A stretch of DNA of 64,000 bases from Caballeronia udeis (lineage in GTDB: Bacteria; Pseudomonadota; Gammaproteobacteria; Burkholderiales; Burkholderiaceae), in NCBI RefSeq assembly GCF_001544555.2, contig NZ_FCOK02000005.1, forward strand, positions 147,808-211,807, in the 5' to 3' direction. A program made the position numbers and the translations under genes. Each line of letters opens with the position of its first letter. Positions within the stretch are counted from its first letter, which is position 1. Below the pieces are notes generated by a model. That model was not told the origin of the DNA and made no database searches. It worked only from the letters and a program-made list of their open reading frames with translations. This document shows, piece after piece, positions 45,249 through 53,543 of the stretch.

Positions 45249-45917
45249 ATGCCGACACTCGAACAAATCCGGGCGAACATGAAGAAACTGCAGGCCCAAG
45301 CCGATGCATTGATTGCAAAGAAGGCGCAGGCAGCGGTCGACGAAATTCGAAAAATCATGCTGGCGCACGGTTTGACTACTGAAGACATCGAGGCTAAAGC
45401 AAAGGCAAGGCGAGAAGCAAAAGCGGCGAACGGAAGTGCTTCCACGGTCAAGGCAAAGGCTGCCAATAGTCTGAAGGGCGTAACACCGCCGAAATATCAA
45501 CACCCCAAGACTGGCGCGACCTGGACCGGCCACGGCCGCGCGCCGGCCTGGATCGCCGATGCCAAAAACCGCAATAAATTCTTGATTGACGGTGCCAATG
45601 CAAGCACTGTGAGCAAGGCGAAGACCGCGGGCAAGAAGGCCTCGGCTGTAGCTGGTGGAGTGGGTCACAGGGGACAGCGCACAGGTCCGCAGCCGGCCAA
45701 ATACCTGGACCCCAAAACCGGGGCACAGTGGAGCGGACGTGGTCCGGCGCCTGCATGGCTAGCCACGGCAAAAGACCGAACGAAGTTTTTGATTGCAGGC
45801 GCGGCAGCCGTCGCCACTGAGACTACTGCGGCGCGCAAGGCGAAGTCTTCGGCTGTGAGCGGTGCTGTTGCAAAGAAAGCTGCAAGCAAGAAGGCAGTAG
45901 CGAAGCAGGCCGCTTAG
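45249..45917 (+). CDS. H-NS-family protein with two DNA-binding modules and a Lys/Ala tail
   Basis: A 222-residue nucleoid-associated protein. Residues 1-55 form the helical dimerisation part (MPTLEQIRANMKKLQAQADA). Module one at about 82-101 is KYQHPKTGATWTGHGRAPAW, and module two at about 151-170 is KYLDPKTGAQWSGRGPAPAW, each followed by a similar KFLI stretch. The last 35 residues are a histone-H1-like Lys/Ala tail (AVAKKAASKKAVAKQAA). Usual relatives have one module and about 100 residues. The linker carries a further basic KAKTAGKKASAVAGGVGHRG patch. A strong AAGGAGG six bases ahead of the ATG fixes the start. Confidence 0.87.
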   Translation: MPTLEQIRANMKKLQAQADALIAKKAQAAVDEIRKIMLAHGLTTEDIEAKAKARREAKAANGSASTVKAKAANSLKGVTPPKYQHPKTGATWTGHGRAPAWIADAKNRNKFLIDGANASTVSKAKTAGKKASAVAGGVGHRGQRTGPQPAKYLDPKTGAQWSGRGPAPAWLATAKDRTKFLIAGAAAVATETTAARKAKSSAVSGAVAKKAASKKAVAKQAA

Positions 45918-46817
45918 GTCGCAAGATCCGCAACCTGAGCACTACGTACCACCAAGTTATCCGGTGAGCTGGCGAACCACCAGCACACCGGATAACCGAG
46001 CATCTACTACTGCACCCGCATCATCAGCGGCGCAACCGATTCAGCAAATTCTTTGCGGCATTGTGAGCGGCATAGTCCATCACATGCCGAGCACCCTCAG
46101 GAACAGGGTCCACCTGTCCTCCTCCATCGGCGTTGGCTCACGACCCTCAACTCGCCAACCACGCGGTCTCAATGGCAGCGTAGCTCAAACCTGACAGCCT
46201 CCACTTAAACCGGGGCGGATCACTCCCTTACTGGTGCGACGGACGTCTTTGGCTCGAAAAGAAGCTTTCGAGCTTCCTTAGCCGACGGCGGACCGTTATG
46301 GCGCTTGGCCACGTGCTAACCCTCGGTTTTATCGTTTCATATTTGAAACGACATGTTTTGAATTAAGACATAGCAAATCAAATTTTTCGACGATAGCATT
46401 AGCCGTCGTTGTGTTTGGCATTGGCAGAGCGGACGTAGAAAATGCACCGACCAAACGTCCTTTCAAAAGCATTAGCTGCATGCCGACTCATATTGGGTAG
46501 AACAAGAACGCCCATAGCCACCGGGAGCCATAAGCTCCGGGGAGCGCAACGATACGTACCCCCAACCTCCGGTTCGCCGCATTCGGGCGTTGACCGCTTT
46601 TCTCTTCGCCGCCGAGCACATACGCAGTATTGCGTCAAACAATCGTAAGGCACTGCGCGCATCCATTTCGTGGCAGCGCTGCGGCATAGCTATCCCATGT
46701 AACGCTCACCATGCGGCGCCAGAAACCAGATCGCGGGTTCTTGCTCCACGGACCGGTTTGGCGCCCCGAGCGGGTCGGCCGCAGATGCTGGTTTTGGTTG
46801 CCCAACAGGAGAAATCA
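45918..46817. other. 900-base stretch between H-NS-like and ribokinase genes
   Basis: No recognised gene except a possible tiny one (46024-46113, listed). A 60-base AT-rich part at 46325-46390 is a likely promoter zone or a foreign seam, since it differs strongly from the GC-rich flanks. The ribokinase promoter should lie near the right end. Confidence 0.45.
46024..46113 (-). CDS. Possible 29-residue small protein
   Basis: A GTG at 46113 lies five bases after an exact AGGAGG-type ribosome site and opens a short frame, MDPVPEGARHVMDYAAHN then AAKNLLNRLRR, ending in TGA at 46024. The product would be a small amphipathic helix. Nothing else supports it, so it may be chance. Confidence 0.25.
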   Translation of the reverse strand: MDPVPEGARHVMDYAAHNAAKNLLNRLRR

Positions 46818-47750
46818 TTGTCGAAAGAAGCAAAGCAAGGCGCTGTGCTCGTGATGGGAAGCATCAATACCGATCTGGTCGCACGCTCTCTCTATTTGCC
46901 TCGCCCGGGGGAGACTATAGAAGGACAGGAATTCGCCCAGGTCTCGGGCGGCAAGGGCGCAAACCAGGCGGTTGCTGCTGCGCGCATTGGCGCGCGCGTC
47001 GCTATGGTGGGGTGCATCGGTTCGGACGACAACGGCGCATCCCGGCTTGCAGCCCTTGAGGCGGACGGTATTGACTGCAGTTCGGTCGAGACAGACCCTT
47101 CAACGCCGACGGGGGTTGCGATTGTTACCGTGGCCAACAACGGTCAAAACACCATTGTGGTGGTGGCGGGTGGCAATGGCCAGGTTACGCCCGCGATGGT
47201 GAAGCGCCACGAAGCCGCGGTAAAAGCCGCCGATGTCGTGATTTGCCAACTCGAGACGCCCTGGGATTCGGTCTTTGCAACGCTTGTCATGGCTCGGCGA
47301 TTTGGCAAGGTCACGGTATTGAATCCGGCACCCGCAACTGGTCCTCTGCCCGCAGAGTGGCTGCCGCTCGTTGATTACTTGATACCCAACGAGGTCGAGG
47401 CCGCCATCCTGTCCGGCCTTCCGGTAGAGTCGGAAAGCGGAGCGCAAAGGGCGGCGCAAGAACTCCAGAGAGCCGGCGCTCAAAACGTCATAGTGACGCT
47501 CGGTGCGCAAGGTGCGTTTCTGCTGACTGAAACCGGCGAAGGAATCCACTTCGCTGCCGTCAAGGTCAATGCTGTCGATACAACCGCGGCCGGCGATACC
47601 TTCATTGGTGTGTTCGCGGCGCAAATAGCTGCGCGGCAACCTGTTGAAGCAGCGGTGAAGCTCGCCCAGCGGGCCGCCGCTATTTCCGTCATGCGTAACG
47701 GAGCGCAACCGTCCATACCTACCCGCGAAGAGGTGGACTGTGCGCAATAA
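46818..47750 (+). CDS. rbsK: Ribokinase (PfkB family), TTG start
   Basis: A 310-residue sugar kinase. N-terminal VLVMGSINTDLVARSLYLPRPGE is the standard ribokinase opening. GGKGANQAVAAARIG near residue 48 is PfkB signature one, and VDTTAAGDTFIGVF near residue 253 is signature two with the catalytic Asp, in the form found in E. coli RbsK. The reading has no ATG with a ribosome site before MGSIN; a TTG at 46818 with AGGAG six bases upstream is the best start. Ribose from nucleoside breakdown by the phosphorylase in the next operon is a plausible substrate. Confidence 0.88.
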   Translation: MSKEAKQGAVLVMGSINTDLVARSLYLPRPGETIEGQEFAQVSGGKGANQAVAAARIGARVAMVGCIGSDDNGASRLAALEADGIDCSSVETDPSTPTGVAIVTVANNGQNTIVVVAGGNGQVTPAMVKRHEAAVKAADVVICQLETPWDSVFATLVMARRFGKVTVLNPAPATGPLPAEWLPLVDYLIPNEVEAAILSGLPVESESGAQRAAQELQRAGAQNVIVTLGAQGAFLLTETGEGIHFAAVKVNAVDTTAAGDTFIGVFAAQIAARQPVEAAVKLAQRAAAISVMRNGAQPSIPTREEVDCAQ

Positions 47751-48397
47751 TCGGGCACCACAGCCAGCATCCGAGTGTATGCACTACTCTCACCTGTGTA
47801 ATTGGAGCATTTGTGCAAGAGCTGGTGACTTATTGATCCCTCGTGGTGCAGGTCGTTTCCCCGGCGAACACCTCGTCCACTGCTCGCCCGGGTAAACCAT
47901 CACGACTTCCGCTTGGCAATAATCGAAAAATCATCACATTCAGCCTATTTTCTGAATCATAGGCATCCTAATTATTTGCATTTTTTTAACTTGTACTTGC
48001 GACGACATATTTGAGTGTGTACGCTACAACTTGAATTGAGATCAAGCGCACAGGCATTAGCAACAGTTGCAATTGAGAACGGCTGTCCTGGGCCGGGGCT
48101 ACCAAGTCGCCAAGGTCAAATCGGCAGACCCGGTCTCACGCGACGCTTGATCGGATGGCAACTCCTGCGGCACGCCGGAGTCACCCGTTCCATCCTGGCA
48201 AGGGAGCGGCAAATAAAGAAAAACGGTGTCGGATAGCAAGCTGTCTCGTAGGGGGCTGCAAGCCCCCTCACCGAAGACGATGTTCGACATCAAGCGGGAC
48301 TCGGGCTATACGGTTGCACAACCTCACCATCATCGCGTACGAGAATTGATGACCATTTTCAAGCGAATGAAAACCAGAGAATTTTCCACACGAGATC
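47751..48397. other. 650-base gap ahead of the polyamine-type ABC operon
   Basis: No gene recognised. It contains an AT-rich stretch at 47935-48010 with the inverted repeat ATTCAG-N8-CTGAAT at 47938-47957 and a strong hairpin at 48250-48268. Both may belong to the operon's control region. Confidence 0.45.
48250..48268 (+). promoter_or_regulatory. GC-rich hairpin in the ABC-operon leader
   Basis: AGGGGGCT and AGCCCCCT are perfect inverted arms around a GCA loop, about 130 bases ahead of the first permease. No T-run follows. It could be an attenuator, a transcript-stabilising stem, or a terminator of an upstream transcript. Confidence 0.4.
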
Positions 48398-49246
48398 ATG
48401 GATATGGCCAATAGATTGCGGCGAGTCTTCCCTTCGCTACCGTGGCTTGCCCCTGCACTGATCATTTTGTTGATCGTGTATCTCCTGCCCCTCGCGAAGG
48501 TGCTCACCATCAGCGTCATGGAGCCAGTAGCGGGCTTCGGCAACTACGAAAAACTCCTTCTTGACGCGGGAATGCGGCACATTTTCTGGACCACATTCCG
48601 TATCAGCGGCATCACAACCTTGGTTTCGGTTGCGCTCGGCTATGTTGTCGCCCTCGCAATGGTCAACGCACCGCGACGCCAATTCCAGCTGATGCTGGTC
48701 TGCGTGCTGATCCCCTTCTGGATCTCGGTCCTGGTCCGCGCCTTTGCCTGGATCGTCCTGCTGCGCTCCGGCGGCGTGATCAATTCCGCTCTGCTCTCGC
48801 TCGGCATTATCAAAGAGCCGCTCGACCTCCTCTACAACGATTTTGGCGTGGTCGTCGGCATGGTGCATTACATGGTGCCGCTGGCCGTACTGACCATCTA
48901 CGGGCAGATGTCCGGTATCGATACCCGCCTCGCCATGGCTGCCCGCGGTCTCGGCGCACGCCCCCTCTATGCGTTCGCCCGCATCTTTTTGCCGCTAAGC
49001 GTGCCGGGCATCTCAGCCGCCGTAATCCTGATCTTCATTACGGCGCTCGGCTTTTACATTGTTCCGGCCATGCTTGGTGGCGGCAAGACACTGATGCTGG
49101 CTGAGTACGTCAGCTTGATGATCAATGCCACCGTCGATTGGGGAATGGGCACGGCCATGGCCTCGACACTGGCCATCCTTGTACTCATGCTGATGTTCCT
49201 GTTGTCGCGGATCGTGGATCTGCGCCGCGTATTTGGAGGTACCTGA
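48398..49246 (+). CDS. Polyamine-type ABC transporter permease 1 (PotB-like)
   Basis: A 282-residue permease with six helices. It opens with WLAPALIILLIVYLLPLAKVL and has the PotB-family EAA loop MAARGLGARPLYAFARIFLPLSVPGI near residue 195. The YDFAEAAR-type helix-coupling region follows, with FIVPAMLGGGKTLMLAEYV near its end. First gene of a four-gene transporter cluster; the next permease starts five bases after its stop. The substrate class (polyamine, or another cationic compound) comes from family resemblance. Confidence 0.87.
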   Translation: MDMANRLRRVFPSLPWLAPALIILLIVYLLPLAKVLTISVMEPVAGFGNYEKLLLDAGMRHIFWTTFRISGITTLVSVALGYVVALAMVNAPRRQFQLMLVCVLIPFWISVLVRAFAWIVLLRSGGVINSALLSLGIIKEPLDLLYNDFGVVVGMVHYMVPLAVLTIYGQMSGIDTRLAMAARGLGARPLYAFARIFLPLSVPGISAAVILIFITALGFYIVPAMLGGGKTLMLAEYVSLMINATVDWGMGTAMASTLAILVLMLMFLLSRIVDLRRVFGGT

Positions 49247-49250
49247 GGCC

Positions 49251-50048
49251 ATGAAAACGACTTCGCGTCGAGGCATCCTGCTGGCGGCCGGCTGGGTGAT
49301 CATCTTCTTTCTTCTTGCGCCGTCCCTGATCGTTTTTCCAATCTCGCTGACCGATACCAGCTATCTCGGGCTACCCGAACATGGCTTGTCGCTGCAACAT
49401 TGGCACACGGTAGTCACTAACCGGGTCTGGCGCAGCGGCTTCATGCAAAGCCTGGTCATCGCACTCTCGGCCAGCGCCGTCGCGACAGCCGCCGGTACGC
49501 TCTGCGCTATCGGATGCTGGCGGCTTTCGTCGCGCTTCGGCGAATTCGTGCGCGTACTCATGCTCGCGCCACTGATCGTTCCGCAGATCGTCTACGCCCT
49601 TGGCCTCTATCGCTTCTATGCCTCGCTCCACCTGCTGGACACGTATGCGGGCGTGATCGCCGCGCATGCTGCCATCGGTCTTCCGTTTGTCGTGCTGACA
49701 GTCAGTGCCGCGCTGGTGAATTTCGATGTCCGCCTGGAACGGGCGGCTCGCAACCTGGGCGCGACCCCCATGCAATCGCTTCGACGGGTGCTTATTCCCA
49801 ACATCAACGCGGGCATTATTTCGGGCGCCGTCTTCGCCTTTATCGCATCCTGGGACGAGTTGATCATCGTGTTGTTCATTGCCAGCCGCAAGATCCGCAC
49901 CCTGCCGCGAGCGATCTGGTCCGGCGTCAACGAAAGCCTCGATCCGGCGATCGCTGCTGTCGCGGTCATCCTGATCATTGTCACGGTGCTGGTGCTGTCC
50001 ATCTCGTTGCTCTCGGGCCGTCGCCAGACTGCGCGAAACCCTAACTGA
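49251..50048 (+). CDS. Polyamine-type ABC transporter permease 2 (PotC-like)
   Basis: A 265-residue permease. The N-terminus RRGILLAAGWVIIFFLLAPSLIVFPIS holds the first helix. The EAA loop is RAARNLGATPMQSLRRVLIPNINAGI near residue 168, and the conserved SWDELIIVLFI follows near residue 205. GGAGG lies upstream of the ATG at 49251, inside the preceding gene. With the first permease it forms the heterodimeric membrane channel of a spermidine/putrescine-type importer. Confidence 0.88.
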   Translation: MKTTSRRGILLAAGWVIIFFLLAPSLIVFPISLTDTSYLGLPEHGLSLQHWHTVVTNRVWRSGFMQSLVIALSASAVATAAGTLCAIGCWRLSSRFGEFVRVLMLAPLIVPQIVYALGLYRFYASLHLLDTYAGVIAAHAAIGLPFVVLTVSAALVNFDVRLERAARNLGATPMQSLRRVLIPNINAGIISGAVFAFIASWDELIIVLFIASRKIRTLPRAIWSGVNESLDPAIAAVAVILIIVTVLVLSISLLSGRRQTARNPN

Positions 50049-50066
50049 TTACCCGTCAAGACAGTC

Positions 50067-51191
50067 ATGACTATTAGCCCCGCTACATTCAGTTTCCGGG
50101 CCGTCACCAAGCGCTATGGCGCCGTGACGGCCGTCGACAACGTCTCGCTTGACGTCAATGGCGGAACGTTCTTCAGTCTGCTCGGCCCTTCGGGATCCGG
50201 CAAAACGACCTTGCTCATGATGGCGGCCGGCTTCGAGGTGCCAAGCACAGGCGACGTCACTTATGGCACGCGAGAGCTCACGCGTGTACCGCCCGACAAG
50301 CGGAACTTCGGCATGGTGTTCCAGGGCTATGCGCTTTTTCCGAACCTGACGGTAGCCGAAAACGTCTGCTTCCCGTTGGCGGTGCGCAACATGGGCCGCG
50401 CGGAGCGCGAACAGCGAGTGCTTGCCGCGCTCGACCTCGTGCGCCTGTCCGGCTTCGGCGACCGTTTGCCGAAGCAACTCTCCGGCGGCCAGCAGCAGCG
50501 CGTGGCCCTCGCTCGCGCGCTGATCTTCGAGCCCGATATCCTGCTGCTGGATGAGCCGCTTAGCGCGCTCGACAAGAAGCTCAGGATCGGCTTGCAGATC
50601 GAATTGAGGGAACTGCAGCGCCGTATTGGCAAAACCTTCATCTGCGTCACACATGACCAGGAGGAGGCTTTGTCCATGTCAGATGAGATAGCGATTGTAC
50701 GCAACGGGAAGATCGTGCAACGTGGCGCCCCAGAGCAGCTCTTCGAACGCCCTGCCACGCATTTCGTCGCCGACTTCCTTGGCGAAAGCAACTTCCTGGA
50801 AGGCAAGGTTGTTCATGCCGATGGCGCAGGATTGGTTCGATACGAAGCGCAGGGAACTGCATGCGTGCAGCAATCCGACGTCAAGGTCGAGCCTGGCGAA
50901 CCGATTCTCCTGTCACTTCGGCCATCCAAGATTTCACTGACCTCGGTATGCCCGCCCGCCGGAGGCAATCTGACCTCCGGGATGCTGGCGGGATGGAGCT
51001 ATCGGGGAACGGAAGTGCACTACGAGGTGACCACTCCTCTTGGCCGCCTGTCGGTCAACGCGCCGACCTGGCAATCGGACTTTGCTCCTGTGAGTGGGCA
51101 GAAGGTCTGGTTGAGCTGGTCGCCGGATGCGGCGACGATCGTCAAGGATGACCGTGGCGAAGCGAAGACCAAATCAGAGAAGCCCGCCTGA
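50067..51191 (+). CDS. ABC transporter ATPase, PotA-like
   Basis: A 374-residue ATPase. Walker A LLGPSGSGKTTLLMMAAGFE near residue 35, Q-loop MVFQGYALFPNLTV near residue 85, signature KQLSGGQQQRVALARAL near residue 137, Walker B LLLDEPLSALDKKLR, and the His switch ICVTHDQEEAL. Residues about 240-374 are the C-terminal TOBE-type regulatory domain found in PotA and FbpC-like ATPases. Follows the second permease by 18 bases. It energises the importer formed by the neighbouring genes. Confidence 0.92.
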   Translation: MTISPATFSFRAVTKRYGAVTAVDNVSLDVNGGTFFSLLGPSGSGKTTLLMMAAGFEVPSTGDVTYGTRELTRVPPDKRNFGMVFQGYALFPNLTVAENVCFPLAVRNMGRAEREQRVLAALDLVRLSGFGDRLPKQLSGGQQQRVALARALIFEPDILLLDEPLSALDKKLRIGLQIELRELQRRIGKTFICVTHDQEEALSMSDEIAIVRNGKIVQRGAPEQLFERPATHFVADFLGESNFLEGKVVHADGAGLVRYEAQGTACVQQSDVKVEPGEPILLSLRPSKISLTSVCPPAGGNLTSGMLAGWSYRGTEVHYEVTTPLGRLSVNAPTWQSDFAPVSGQKVWLSWSPDAATIVKDDRGEAKTKSEKPA

Positions 51192-51273
51192 ACTCCGGGC
51201 CGCTACGAACGGCAGTGGCAGCGGTACAGCAAGACCATCCCAAAGTCGGATCACCTAGAACAGGAGCATGTCG

Positions 51274-52365
51274 ATGTCGAAGAAAAATCACGAGATGGAT
51301 CAAAGCGTTTTGGACCTGGATACATCGGCCGGCCTCAACAGGCGCTCTTTCCTGAAGATGCTCGCCGCAGCCAGCGCTGCCGGCGCCATTCCGCAACTGG
51401 CATTCGCGGCGGACGATGAATTCGTCCTCGCCAACTGGGGTGGAACAGCGGAAAAGGCAGTCATGGAAGCCTTCGCCGACCCTCTCAAGAAAAAGACCGG
51501 CTTGTCACTGGTCGTCGACGGCAGCGGCGCGATGGCGGGCAAGGTGCGCGCGATGGAGGAAGCGAAGAACGTCAACTGGGACGTGATGGATATCGACCTT
51601 GGGAACATGGCGCAACTGGGCACCGCCGGCTTCGCCGAAGAGATTGACTACTCGATCGTCGACAAGTCGAAAGTGCTGCCAGGCCTCGCCACGCGCTGGG
51701 GCGTGGGCAACTATCTCTTCTCCTATGTCTTCGCAGTCAACGAAAAGAAAGTCAAAGGTCCCGTGCCGAAGACATGGGCGGACTTCTGGAACGTCAAGGA
51801 CTTTCCAGGCAAGCGCGCCCTCCCCGGAATTTCAACAGGAACACTGGAAGCGGCGCTTCTCGCTGACGGCGTCGAGCCCGCGAAACTCTATCCGCTTGAC
51901 GTCGACCGCGCGATCGCCAAGATCAAGCAACTCACCCCTCACTGCGTATTCTGGAAAACCGGTGCCCAGAGCGAAGATCTGCTGCGCCAAGGCGAAGTAG
52001 TTGCCAGCCTCATGTGGAGCAACCGCGCCGTCGTCGTGCGCCGCGACGTTCCAGGCATCACCTGGACTTGGGACAACGCCATTCTTTGTTCATCGAGTTG
52101 GGGGGTCCCGAAGGGCAACCCGGCGGGCAAGGCGGCGGCCATGAAATTTATCAACCTGTCGCTGGATCCCGCCAGTCAGGCCAAGGTGTTCGCGATCGTG
52201 GGCATGAGCCCGTCGAATCCGGCGGCCTCCGCGTTGATTCCGACAGCGGAGCGACAGTACAACGCAACGGCGTTTGCAGACAAGCAGGTGCAGCAAAACG
52301 AGGCGTGGTACGCAGAACATGGCGCGGCAGCCGAAGCGAAATACGTCAAGGCGATCGCTTCCTGA
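51274..52365 (+). CDS. Polyamine-type ABC transporter binding protein, Tat-exported
   Basis: A 363-residue solute-binding protein of the PotD/SpuD-like superfamily. Residues about 20-45 contain the twin-arginine motif NRRSFLKMLAAASAAGA, so it is probably exported folded by Tat, rather than by Sec as is usual for PotD. The mature part starts FVLANWGGTAEKAVMEAFADP and has MAQLGTAGFAEEIDYSIVD and MKFINLSLDPASQAK. AGGAG lies seven bases ahead of the ATG at 51274, so I prefer it to the ATG two codons earlier. Last gene of the transporter cluster before the phosphorylase. Confidence 0.85.
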   Translation: MSKKNHEMDQSVLDLDTSAGLNRRSFLKMLAAASAAGAIPQLAFAADDEFVLANWGGTAEKAVMEAFADPLKKKTGLSLVVDGSGAMAGKVRAMEEAKNVNWDVMDIDLGNMAQLGTAGFAEEIDYSIVDKSKVLPGLATRWGVGNYLFSYVFAVNEKKVKGPVPKTWADFWNVKDFPGKRALPGISTGTLEAALLADGVEPAKLYPLDVDRAIAKIKQLTPHCVFWKTGAQSEDLLRQGEVVASLMWSNRAVVVRRDVPGITWTWDNAILCSSSWGVPKGNPAGKAAAMKFINLSLDPASQAKVFAIVGMSPSNPAASALIPTAERQYNATAFADKQVQQNEAWYAEHGAAAEAKYVKAIAS

Positions 52366-52430
52366 GCGCCCGGCCGGATTGCGACCGGCAATTAATTTTA
52401 TTTAGGTATCCTCTATATAGAGAGTATGAA

Positions 52431-53321
52431 ATGACTACCCGCTCCATACCTCGTGCCGATTTTGCTATTGTCTGTGGCAGCGCCAATTGGGGTCTGCGTT
52501 TTCCCGAAGACCTCGATGAACCCGGCGTCACGGTCGTTGAGCAAGATCTCGAATTTGACACACCCTGGGGGCCAAGCGCCGAGTGGAAGGTGCTGGAGAT
52601 TGACGGCTCCAGGACCTCCGACGGGAAGGCGCGCACCGTGCTGACCGTGTTCTCTCACGGATGGCCACTGGACCGAATTGATCACGAAGCCCACAGGCGC
52701 GTCTTCTGGCTGCTTCAGGAGGCAGGTGTCCGCAAGGTCATAGCCTGTTCGACAGCCGGTTCGCTCAACCGTGCTGTCTTTGCAGGCGATTTTGTCATTG
52801 CGAGCGACATGCTTGAGTTGACCCAGACCCAGCACTCGCTATTACCCAGCCGTTACCACTACGACTGCTCGGGCAAGCAGCTTGTCTGCCCCACCTGTGC
52901 CTCGATCATGGAGGCAACCGCCAAGTCGCTATGGTCAGCCGATGCCCGCGTATTTGGTCCACGCTCACGCATGGTAGCGGCGCACGCATGGGGTCCAAGA
53001 CTGACATCTCCTGCGGAAGTGACGGCGTATCGCTCGCTTGGCGCCGATTTCATCAATCACAGTCTCGCGCCCGAAGCCACGCTCGCCCGTGAGATTGGCG
53101 CGTGCTTCGTCAACTGTGCCTTTATCACCGCTGCGTTCGAGAATTACTTCTCTCCGCCTGAGCACAAACTGCTCGGCGTGGAGGAAGGCGCGCTGCGCAA
53201 TATGAAACTCGCTGCATCGCGAATCGCGCTCAGGGCCATTGCCACATTCGATGCAGACGGTGGCTGCGCCTGTTCAAGCTTGCGTTCACCCATGCCTGAA
53301 GACTATGCGGGTCGACGCTAG
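52431..53321 (+). CDS. MTAP/PNP-type nucleoside phosphorylase
   Basis: A 296-residue phosphorylase, close in length to 5'-methylthioadenosine phosphorylases. The phosphate and base-binding region is recognisable: DHEAHRRVFWLLQEAGVRKVIACSTAGSLN, then GDFVIASDMLELTQT. A C-terminal NCAFITAAFENYFSPPE helix contributes to the trimer. It cleaves a purine nucleoside or MTA with phosphate to base plus (methylthio)ribose-1-phosphate. It lies 65 bases downstream of the ABC binding protein, in the same direction as the ribokinase and transporter. That suggests nucleoside or MTA salvage. Confidence 0.75.
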   Translation: MTTRSIPRADFAIVCGSANWGLRFPEDLDEPGVTVVEQDLEFDTPWGPSAEWKVLEIDGSRTSDGKARTVLTVFSHGWPLDRIDHEAHRRVFWLLQEAGVRKVIACSTAGSLNRAVFAGDFVIASDMLELTQTQHSLLPSRYHYDCSGKQLVCPTCASIMEATAKSLWSADARVFGPRSRMVAAHAWGPRLTSPAEVTAYRSLGADFINHSLAPEATLAREIGACFVNCAFITAAFENYFSPPEHKLLGVEEGALRNMKLAASRIALRAIATFDADGGCACSSLRSPMPEDYAGRR

Positions 53322-53362
53322 CCCCAGCCTTATTGCCTGATCGGCTGGCCTGGAGATTCAAA

Positions 53363-53389
53363 GAGCCGCATTGCTGACCAACGCGGCTC
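53363..53389. terminator. Hairpin after the phosphorylase gene
   Basis: GAGCCGC and GCGGCTC flank a 13-base loop, 40 bases past the phosphorylase stop. The stem is seven perfect pairs but is not followed by a T-run, so its function as a terminator is only probable. Confidence 0.4.
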
Positions 53390-53543
53390 GGCTTGGCTTG
53401 GTCAATAAACTTCATCGTCCTTCGTCGAATCCGCGCAGACGGAATCGTAAATAGTCGTTTCATCCCTGCAATTCCCGGAGTAGCAATTTAGTTTGATCAC
53501 TTCCCCAACCGCGTTTTTAAATAAAATTAAGGGTTCCTAAATC

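Noticed and set aside
45960..46300. tRNA-like or integrase attachment remnant after the H-NS gene
   Set aside because: I looked for an acceptor stem, TpsiC arm and CCA pattern and found none.
46590..46817. N-terminal extension of the ribokinase reading
   Set aside because: The extra 76 residues do not resemble ribokinase and the TTG at 46818 has the ribosome site.
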